Positions 1 through 5,985 of a stretch of 8,947 nucleotides of DNA are shown here, piece after piece. Under the pieces are notes generated by a model. The model did no database searches. It had not been told where the DNA came from and worked only from the letters and a program-made list of their open reading frames with translations. Numbering within the stretch: position 1 is the stretch's first letter; the number at the start of each line of letters is the position of its first letter. Position numbers and translations under genes: made by a program. The DNA is from Halobacteria archaeon (GTDB taxonomy: Archaea; Halobacteriota; Methanoliparia; Methanoliparales; Methanoliparaceae), in contig DUJX01000103.1 in assembly GCA_013329575.1 (NCBI GenBank), positions 1-8,947 on the forward strand, in the 5' to 3' direction.

Positions 1-664
1 CAGACGGAATATTCAGTTTGGACGCGATGACCGCATCGACTATAGCATCGTATCTATACTCTTCAAGCAGAGGGACTATCGCTCCGATCGCATAGAGATC
101 AAAATCTAACCTGCTTGCCTCTATGGCATTTTTTCTTCTCAAATCCCTGTAAGTGGAACCTTGAATGGGCGCAACGAGAATGTTGTCTTTGAACTCGTCC
201 TTTATACTGGCCATCTCTTTTAATCTATCTACCGTGACCCTGACATCCGCATCCGCCTCGTTATATTTCTCGTCGGGTTTGGTCGGTATATCGAGAGGTA
301 CGCAGATATCCGATCCGATCTCTTTCTGAAACCGAAGTATCTCAACGTTCTCAACGTCTATATCACCATAAACGGACAGTTGAAACGATCCAGAATCGGT
401 CATAATAGCCCGATCGAAGTTTAGCATATTGTGGAGCCCCTCCGCTCTCGCCTGATCCCTAAGCCTTTGGCTTGAATATATTATATAGGAATTTGTTATT
501 ATCGCCTCAGCCCCGATCTTCTTCATATCTTTTGGTGAAACTACCATATTCTTTGGGTTTATGACCGGTAGTATCGTAGGTGTCTCTATAGTGCCGTGCC
601 TGGTTTTTAAACGTCCTACCCGGCCCAGAACATCTTTTTTTATTATCTCAAATTTTGCGTCCAT
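1..664 (-). CDS. tgtA: archaeal tRNA-guanine transglycosylase, N-terminal part (runs off window)
   Basis: Exchanges guanine at position 15 of the tRNA D-loop for preQ0, the first tRNA-modifying step to archaeosine. 221 codons are visible; the family is usually about 480-650 residues, so the rest, including the nucleophilic Asp and any PUA domain, lies left of the window. Seen: MTDSGSFQL at 88-96, with Asp90 matching the conserved base-recognition Asp of the family; VAPIQGS at 164-170, the Gln/Gly loop of the preQ0 pocket; GAIVPLL at 194-200, the archaeal form of the substrate-loop motif; N-terminal GRVGRLKTRHGTIETP typical of the family. The ATG at 664 is the only sensible start: no other ATG lies between it and the upstream in-frame stop at 695-697, and the family's N-terminal strand begins right after it. 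There is no strong ribosome-binding site (GAGAAG is close to the ATG). Codons are more GC-rich than in the operon to its right. Very sure of the family. Confidence 0.95.
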   Translation of the reverse strand, partial: MDAKFEIIKKDVLGRVGRLKTRHGTIETPTILPVINPKNMVVSPKDMKKIGAEAIITNSYIIYSSQRLRDQARAEGLHNMLNFDRAIMTDSGSFQLSVYGDIDVENVEILRFQKEIGSDICVPLDIPTKPDEKYNEADADVRVTVDRLKEMASIKDEFKDNILVAPIQGSTYRDLRRKNAIEASRLDFDLYAIGAIVPLLEEYRYDAIVDAVIASKLNIPS

Positions 665-696
665 AATCTTCTCTTTGTTTGGTTGTATTGAAAGTT

Positions 697-710
697 ATTT
701 AAATATAATA
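697..710 (-). promoter_or_regulatory. TATA box for tgtA
   Basis: On the minus strand TTATATTTAAATAA lies about 40 bp before the tgtA ATG. With usual archaeal spacing (about 27 bp) this gives a start site near 677 and a leader of about 13 nt. No clear purine-rich BRE is visible upstream. The call rests on sequence and position only. Confidence 0.55.
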
Positions 711-912
711 AAAGTATTCGTAGAACCTTTTTTTTATCTCTATTTTAATTCACTTGTATACGATGTAAAGGATCAATTTTAGATGATATTGTCTTTTATA
801 GACAAAGAATCATGCAAAAAATGATAATTGAATTAAATTGATGCAAAAATGGATATAAACTATATAAGTTATATATTTTTTTAGAAAAATTTTAATCCTT
901 TATTGATAATCC

Positions 913-929
913 AAAAAACGGCTAAAAAA
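913..929 (-). terminator. oligo-T terminator of the PhoU/dikinase operon
   Basis: The minus strand reads TTTTTTAGCCGTTTTTT, two T6 runs separated by five bases, about 100 nt after the stop of the dikinase-like gene. Archaeal RNA polymerase terminates at such T-runs without needing a hairpin. The position between the operon and the tgtA TATA box fits. Confidence 0.5.
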
Positions 930-1024
930 TCGTTATTTCAAATAATTATTTATTAATTTTACTCTAAAACTTATTAAAAGACCTGTCCGGCCATCTAAAC
1001 AGATCTATATTGGCAATTAATTAT

Positions 1025-2617
1025 TTATCTCTCTTTTAAATTTTTGATCTCTTTTATGATCGATGGCTGTTCAACCCTAAATTCTATTGCTCCTTTGTAA
1101 ATTTTGCCGTTATATCCATCTAAAGAGATAACCTCGCCCTCTTTTAGTTTTTCATCTAAAAAATAACAGACTTTTTTGTTTATGTCAATTCTTAAAGAAG
1201 AACATCCTATTAGACAAACTTTATTTAGCTCTCTCGCAACAACAGCCGCATGAGAGGTTTTACCTCCGACCGCTGTTAATATACCATCTGATAGATGCAT
1301 AGTACTTATATTATCTGTTGTAATATCGTACGTCAAAAATATTACCTTACCATCATCCTTTTTAAATTTTTTTACCGCATCTTCTGTGAAAGCAATCTTT
1401 CCCGTTACAATACCAGAGCTAGCAGGTATTGCACTACCTATCAACTCAAGATTTTCATCATTTAATATAGTATATACTTTTATATTATTAAGGTCTACTC
1501 TTTCTATCCTTTGCAATGCTTCTTCTTTAGATATGATAGATTCTTTATATAGGTCATAAGCAATTTTAATTGCAGCATAGTCTGTTCTTTTGCCTGTTCT
1601 TGTCTGAAGCAAGAAGAGTCTTCTGTTTTCAACTGTAAATTCAAATTCCTGCATATCTCTAAATTCCATCTCAAGCTTATTTGATATATTCAGTATATCT
1701 TTATATACATCAGGCAATACATCTTCTAATTTGCTAAATGACCTCACTAGTGTTCTACCTGATACTATATCCTCTCCCTGAGCATTGAATATAAAATCCA
1801 TATACAGCTCTTTATTGCCGTTTGCAGGGTTTCTCGTAAATGCAACCCCTGCACCGGATGTTCCGCCTAAATTACCAAAAACCATCTGTTGGACGATAAC
1901 AGCAGTTCCTGGCATGCTGGGAATATTATATATCTTCCTGTATTCTCGTGCTTTCTTTCCATTCCATGACTTTAATACAGCCGTGGTAGCTTGTATCAGC
2001 TGTTCGTATGGGTCTTCAGGAAAACTTTTACCAGCATATTTTTTAAATATGATTAAATATTCTTTAGATATTTCTCTTAAAGCATTGGTGTTCAGCTGAT
2101 ATTCAGAATCAATTTTATACTCTTTTAAAAAATCCTTTGATACTTCTTCAAAGATAGACCTTTTACAGCCATATATTATTTCAGCAAAATTTGCAATCAA
2201 TCTTCTGTATAAATCCCATACCATCTTTGGATTACCGGTCATTCGGATCATACCGTGTATAGTCTTTTCGCATAAACCGATATTACATAGCGTTTCTAAC
2301 ATTCCAGGCATTGAGATAGGACCGCCCGATCTTACGGATACGAGTAAAGGCTTCCTTGTACCTCCAAAAGTTAAACCCGTAGTGTTTTCGATTAAACGAA
2401 TATGAGCGGTCAAAAGATCTTTAAAATTTTCATCTAACCGCTCTTTATTGGCATAATAATCATCACAAAAACCCGTATCAAGTATTATTGCAGGTGGAAC
2501 AGGTAATCCGATATGGGACATTCTTATTAGACTGTAGGCTTTATTTCCAATTTTTTCAATATTTACCGTAGTAGGTGAGATGGTCTTTGTACCCAGAAAA
2601 TAAATATGTTTATCCAT
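1025..2617 (-). CDS. truncated pyruvate phosphate dikinase-like protein: ATP-grasp plus phosphohistidine domain, no PEP/pyruvate barrel
   Basis: 530 residues, colinear with the first three-fifths of pyruvate phosphate dikinase (about 875 residues). Seen: ATP-grasp domain from about 1-345, with GNKA (Lys26), SVRSGGPISMPGM at 94-106 (Arg96), MVFGNLGGTSGAGVAFTRNP at 245-264, NAQGEDIVSG at 278-287, and the acidic/Gln ligands of FEFT...LLQTR (Glu326, Gln338); then a swivelling domain about 390-515 with GGKTSHAAVVAR (His456, matching the phosphorylated His of PPDK) and ISLDGYNGKIY. By family knowledge these parts make phosphohistidine from ATP and Pi, releasing AMP and PPi. The C-terminal domain that hands phosphate to pyruvate is absent; the protein ends with a short charged tail. 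The start ATG lies 21 bp after the stop of the PhoU-like gene, hence one transcript; its ribosome-binding site is weak. Final acceptor unknown. It should not be annotated simply as ppdK. Confidence 0.9.
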   Translation of the reverse strand: MDKHIYFLGTKTISPTTVNIEKIGNKAYSLIRMSHIGLPVPPAIILDTGFCDDYYANKERLDENFKDLLTAHIRLIENTTGLTFGGTRKPLLVSVRSGGPISMPGMLETLCNIGLCEKTIHGMIRMTGNPKMVWDLYRRLIANFAEIIYGCKRSIFEEVSKDFLKEYKIDSEYQLNTNALREISKEYLIIFKKYAGKSFPEDPYEQLIQATTAVLKSWNGKKAREYRKIYNIPSMPGTAVIVQQMVFGNLGGTSGAGVAFTRNPANGNKELYMDFIFNAQGEDIVSGRTLVRSFSKLEDVLPDVYKDILNISNKLEMEFRDMQEFEFTVENRRLFLLQTRTGKRTDYAAIKIAYDLYKESIISKEEALQRIERVDLNNIKVYTILNDENLELIGSAIPASSGIVTGKIAFTEDAVKKFKKDDGKVIFLTYDITTDNISTMHLSDGILTAVGGKTSHAAVVARELNKVCLIGCSSLRIDINKKVCYFLDEKLKEGEVISLDGYNGKIYKGAIEFRVEQPSIIKEIKNLKER

Positions 2618-2638
2618 AACTATGTTCTTTCCGTGAAA

Positions 2639-4582
2639 TTAGATGGTAAATTTATTCATGACATGACTATAAAGCATCTCGGCTACATACATAAAAGCAT
2701 CACCAGATTTTTCAAACTTTTCAGACACCTCGCAAAAAGTGTAATGTTCTTTAAAACTGTTGCACTTTTCAATTAATAACTTTTTTATTATCCTGTCAAT
2801 TTTGTCGGTAGTCTGCTCAATTGTTCTGATATAATGAATCGAATTCAGAAATTCGCTTATATCTTCACGTAAATTTTTCTGTTTTATATCCATCGTTATC
2901 TCGATTATCTTAATCATCTCCATCGATGCAAATACTATCTTTTCAGATAAATCCTGCAGGTAGACAGATATCTCTTCAACGACAAATCTATCCTGCAACA
3001 ATGATAAATAGAATGCTGCCTCTTCAAGATAGTCGATTACATCATCGATCATAGTAGCCAACTCTTTAAAAAATATATATCTCTGATCTTTTTCAGCAAG
3101 AGTTCTAATTTTTATAACCACATTATCGGCATCCCTCTCCAGAGTTTTGGCAATCTCTGCATTTTTATTAATAAGATCAATAAAATCGGGCGAGTTTATC
3201 CTTAATAAACTATCTCGGAGCATAGATGCGATATCTAATATATAGTAGGCGATATCTGAGATGTAATCCATAAATATCTCTTCTGTACTCTTCAAAAATT
3301 TAGAAAGTTCGGCCTTAATCTCATCATATACTATTGGTCGCGGTTTATTCTTTAACAGACTCTCACAACTAATTGCGAGCACTGTTTTAAATGCATCAAA
3401 TGTCTTTTCATCGCCCAAAATATCATTAAATTTGCCACTTACAAGACTCGTATTTGTGGACAAAGTTGAGATTGCTTCGTATAGAATCTTCTCACCGCCC
3501 AGTATCAAAAAAGCCATATGTCCTATCTCGTTGTCAGCAGCCCATTTTAAAAGTTCTACAGCCATCTTTTTAGGAACAAATATCTGAAGTTTTTTTCTAG
3601 CCCTATTCCAATCTATCATAAATACTATTCTAGATCCCAAATATTCGAGAAAATCTTCTAAGTCATCTTTATCCTTTGCAACATACCTACCTGTAATCAT
3701 ATAATATACGGAACTTTCAAATTTAACATCCTCTTTTGTCGCTGTTGTGCTCCAATTTATCGAATATCTGTCGAGGATGCTCTGGAAGAATTGAACTCTG
3801 TTAAAATGAACATCAGTATATGTGATATTTGATGTTAAATCTTCTACGGTAATAACAATAACATGGGCGTCTGTCTCGCCTATATCATTCTGTATAACAA
3901 TCCTATTATCGGCCTGTGTTGCAGTCGTACCTAAACCGGGATGATCAAACTTTAATTTTGCAGTCCTGTTAAGCCCCTTCATAAACGTTTTTATAATGTA
4001 TTTATATTCTTCATCCACATTGAATACATTCGCGCCATCAATTGTTTCTAAAGCGATCATAGACAACAAATTATTGAGTTCTTTATGTAAATCCATAACC
4101 AAGAGATGAGGAGTATCTTTCATGCCTTTATCCGCCGAGATTATCAAATCTATCGTCTTTACGGCAATAGTTTCATCGTAGTCTTTTAATAATATGGTTT
4201 GCATATCATTATATCTGTCCGTATACTCATTGAATCTCTCATCGTCGCCTGCTATCTCGAGCGGTCTCATCATCGATAGAATACAGTCATCAATGCTTTT
4301 TAATATCTTATTCAATTCAGGAATATATACCGTATCTTTATCAACCAGACTACAGTTTTTTACAACATCATCATAAGCGATGTCATCAATCTTTGCATTA
4401 ACCTTCTCTATCTGTAGATTAACAGGGAAGTCGGTCCCTCGTAAAGCTTTAATCTTTGCGGTCTGTAATAATGTAAAAAAATATTTTACTCTATCATTTG
4501 CTATAAGTCCTTCTTTTATAAGATCAGGCAAGATTAAATCTTTCTCTCCCAAATTTAGCAAAATTTTGTTTTTTATTGCCAT
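2639..4582 (-). CDS. large protein with C-terminal PhoU/DUF47-like domain, partner of the dikinase-like protein
   Basis: 647 residues from ATG 4582. An in-frame TTG two codons earlier (4588) is also possible, but GAGTGAT sits at good spacing for the ATG. No signal peptide or membrane segment is apparent, so it is likely cytoplasmic. Residues about 425-647 are almost all helical with PhoU/DUF47 features: LERDADNV, then TMIDDVIDYLEEAA, and a second repeat with TTDKIDRI and FEKSGDAFMYVAE, the E/D-xxx-D spacing that binds metals in PhoU-like bundles. Residues about 1-210 are mainly helical and unrecognised. Residues about 210-270 form a mixed segment with a striking Gly/Asp/His-rich motif (DHPGLGTTATQADNR, then NDIGETDAHVIVITVED and YTDVHFNRVQFF) that looks like a conserved or catalytic site; about 290-420 is a mixed region I cannot assign. 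DUF47 proteins are linked to phosphate transport or its control, but no transporter is here. First gene of the operon, base composition AT-rich like its partner. The domain call is moderately sure; the function is unknown. Confidence 0.75.
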   Translation of the reverse strand: MAIKNKILLNLGEKDLILPDLIKEGLIANDRVKYFFTLLQTAKIKALRGTDFPVNLQIEKVNAKIDDIAYDDVVKNCSLVDKDTVYIPELNKILKSIDDCILSMMRPLEIAGDDERFNEYTDRYNDMQTILLKDYDETIAVKTIDLIISADKGMKDTPHLLVMDLHKELNNLLSMIALETIDGANVFNVDEEYKYIIKTFMKGLNRTAKLKFDHPGLGTTATQADNRIVIQNDIGETDAHVIVITVEDLTSNITYTDVHFNRVQFFQSILDRYSINWSTTATKEDVKFESSVYYMITGRYVAKDKDDLEDFLEYLGSRIVFMIDWNRARKKLQIFVPKKMAVELLKWAADNEIGHMAFLILGGEKILYEAISTLSTNTSLVSGKFNDILGDEKTFDAFKTVLAISCESLLKNKPRPIVYDEIKAELSKFLKSTEEIFMDYISDIAYYILDIASMLRDSLLRINSPDFIDLINKNAEIAKTLERDADNVVIKIRTLAEKDQRYIFFKELATMIDDVIDYLEEAAFYLSLLQDRFVVEEISVYLQDLSEKIVFASMEMIKIIEITMDIKQKNLREDISEFLNSIHYIRTIEQTTDKIDRIIKKLLIEKCNSFKEHYTFCEVSEKFEKSGDAFMYVAEMLYSHVMNKFTI

Positions 4583-4587
4583 GCACA

Positions 4588-4594
4588 ATCACTC
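4588..4594 (-). promoter_or_regulatory. ribosome-binding site deciding the ATG start at 4582
   Basis: Minus strand GAGTGAT matches part of the consensus GGAGGTGATC and ends 5 nt before the ATG at 4582. Its last base abuts the alternative TTG (4588-4586), which overlaps the site, so the ATG is the better start. Confidence 0.5.
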
Positions 4595-4628
4595 AATTAA
4601 TGCTATTACCAAAAATCTATCAAATAAT

Positions 4629-4663
4629 TTTATATTTTAATTTTATAATTATTTAAATATAAA
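4629..4663 (-). promoter_or_regulatory. promoter region of the PhoU/dikinase operon
   Basis: Two candidate TATA boxes on the minus strand: TATAAA at 4634-4629, giving a start near 4605 and a leader of about 25 nt with the ribosome-binding site in it, and TTTATATTTAAATAA at 4663-4649, giving a longer leader. The second is nearly symmetric and could also fire to the right. The region is so AT-rich that the choice is uncertain. Confidence 0.4.
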
Positions 4664-4673
4664 TAATAACTGC

Positions 4674-4684
4674 AAAAAAAAAAA
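4674..4684 (-). terminator. T11 terminator after the nuclease gene
   Basis: An uninterrupted run of 11 T on the minus strand, about 140 nt past the nuclease stop and directly before the operon promoter. This is the longest homopolymer in the window and fits an archaeal intrinsic terminator. Confidence 0.55.
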
Positions 4685-4825
4685 GTATGACAGAAGTTTA
4701 TAAAATAAAGTGTAATCCTATTAAAGAATATGCCTTATCTTTTATCAATAAAATTTATCACTAAAATATGTATCCTTGATCGTGTTTCAATGCCTGATCT
4801 TCTTTACAATAACCAATATTTCTTG

Positions 4826-5752
4826 TTAGCAAAATGCTATGCATACCGTCTTCCATCCGCACCATGCACAGAGACCGTTTACAACCGGCTTGTATGATGA
4901 AAGGTTATTCAGCCGAGTTCTTTGTTCGTACAAGAATCTCAAGATATCTTCTTCTGTCTTTGAATCAAATACTTCTGAGATCGTGTTTACTCCGTCTTCA
5001 TCGCGTAAAAATACAGCGGTTGCGCGGATATTATCGATGTTGAACATGTATCTCATCCAGATCGCGTAGATTCCAAGCTGGATTTTTTGTAGGATACGAT
5101 TATCGAAATCTGCCGGATCGGGAATCTTTCCCGTCTTCCAATCCCAAAGAACCAGTCTTCCATTGCTGTCTTTGGTTATCAGATCATATTTTCCACGTAT
5201 AACATGGTTTGAATCTGTCTCTATCTCTAACGTTCCTTCTACGCCATCATCCATGATCTCATGTCCGACCAAATTATAAATCATAAATAAATTAAAATTA
5301 TTTCCAATCGTCTTGAGCCGTTTAAAGAACTCGTCTGGGTTATGGTCTCTAATTACTCTATAAGGTTCTCGTGTTTTTCCATTATCAAACAATGATCTAC
5401 CGAATTTATCTACAAGTTCTTCGATATCGATCGTATCTTGCCGAGATATAGCCTTGTTGCATGATAGAATCTCTTTAAAATGCGATTCTAAAAACGAATG
5501 AAAGAATTCACCAAGCCCGAGTTCGATCGAGACGGATGGTATCCGGCATTTCGGGCTTTCAATATATTCTTTGTAATATCGAAACGGGCAAGATGCAGAT
5601 TTAATTCTGGAGATCGTTATCAGCATCTCTTCGGGTTTATAAGAATAGCCAGATGACACCGAGAGTACTTTCGGAATATCTTCGCGCATGAATGTAGCCG
5701 TATCAGAGTTTGATAGCTTAAACACATTCCCGTCGCTTGGTGTCTTCTTCAT
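4826..5752 (-). CDS. stand-alone RecB/Cas4-like PD-(D/E)XK nuclease with probable 4Fe-4S cluster
   Basis: 308 residues. Seen: Cys55 in SASCPFRYY near the start of the fold; the His motif GEFFHSFLE (His85); active-site GKYD (Asp190) followed by LWDWKTGK (Asp204, Lys206); the RecB-type QLGIYA (Gln225, Tyr229); and a C-terminal cluster CAWCGWKTVC with Cys295, 298 and 304, plus a terminal Cys308. Cys55 with the C-terminal three is the arrangement of Cas4/AddB-type iron-sulfur nucleases (PDDEXK_1 family). Expected activity is metal-dependent cleavage of DNA ends, likely exonucleolytic. No helicase, Cas gene or repeat array is in the window, so a repair or end-processing role is as likely as any CRISPR link. 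The start is uncertain: ATG 5752 has no ribosome-binding site and a TATA-like ATATATAA lies only about 10 bp upstream, so translation from Met22 (5689) or Met43 (5626), close to where the conserved fold begins, is possible. Confidence 0.85.
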   Translation of the reverse strand: MKKTPSDGNVFKLSNSDTATFMREDIPKVLSVSSGYSYKPEEMLITISRIKSASCPFRYYKEYIESPKCRIPSVSIELGLGEFFHSFLESHFKEILSCNKAISRQDTIDIEELVDKFGRSLFDNGKTREPYRVIRDHNPDEFFKRLKTIGNNFNLFMIYNLVGHEIMDDGVEGTLEIETDSNHVIRGKYDLITKDSNGRLVLWDWKTGKIPDPADFDNRILQKIQLGIYAIWMRYMFNIDNIRATAVFLRDEDGVNTISEVFDSKTEEDILRFLYEQRTRLNNLSSYKPVVNGLCAWCGWKTVCIAFC

Positions 5753-5798
5753 GAAAAATTATATATTCATACTACCATAAAACCTTAACCATCAGGCT

Positions 5799-5855
5799 AA
5801 TTGACAAAAAGAGAAAAAGGTAAAAAATAATCAAAATATCCAAAACCTGTTATTC
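5799..5855. repeat. direct repeat copy 1 (flanks copper ATPase region)
   Basis: The core 5819-5849 aligns with 8879-8910 at 27 of 32 columns with one gap, by hand alignment. Both cores are preceded by an AAAAAGAGAA-type purine tract. Same orientation as copy 2, about 3.06 kb apart. Confidence 0.6.
5806..5818 (-). terminator. T-rich terminator after copB
   Basis: The minus strand reads TTTTTCTCTTTTT, about 170 nt after the ATPase stop. The same T-rich tract follows copy 2 of the repeat on the minus strand, so the repeat may carry a conserved 3' end and terminator. Confidence 0.45.
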
Positions 5856-5985
5856 TGTCGGCTTTTTCTGATTGACTGAGCTTATTACCGGGCGCTCTTT
5901 TTATGGTTTTGATAGAAAAATGCGGAAAAATTTAAGTATCACAGGTGATTTTATCCGTCTTAGTTCCGCCGAAAAGCAATCTGAG

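Larger units (their letters stand above)
665..1024. other. AT-rich intergenic region between the operon and tgtA
   Basis: About 360 bp with no supportable gene in either strand; stops are dense in all frames. It holds the tgtA promoter (697-710), a small perfect 6-bp hairpin TTGTCT/AGACAA at 789-805 with a 5-nt loop, and the oligo-T terminator of the upstream operon (913-929). No remnant of a PEP/pyruvate-binding barrel can be read after the stop of the dikinase-like gene, which argues that gene was not recently cut short here. Confidence 0.6.
5753..5985. other. intergenic region downstream of the copper ATPase gene
   Basis: 233 bp without a supportable gene. It contains direct-repeat copy 1 (5799-5855), the T-rich terminator (5806-5818) and the nuclease gene's TATA-like ATATATAA at about 5760-5767. 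One minus-strand frame stays open from about 5930 down to about 5800 and reads plausibly (PGNKLSQSEKADRITGFGYF), but it has no start codon. Confidence 0.5.

Noticed and set aside
561..782. Plus-strand 73-codon ORF over the tgtA start
   Set aside because: Its first half is antisense to well-conserved tgtA codons and its second half is low-complexity AT-rich DNA; no ribosome-binding site.
789..805. 6-bp hairpin TTGTCT/AGACAA
   Set aside because: Perfect but short and AT-rich, no T-run following it on either strand, and not at a gene end; likely chance.
1025..2617. Annotation as a functional pyruvate phosphate dikinase or PEP synthase
   Set aside because: The C-terminal PEP/pyruvate-binding barrel is missing, so neither pyruvate reaction can be claimed.
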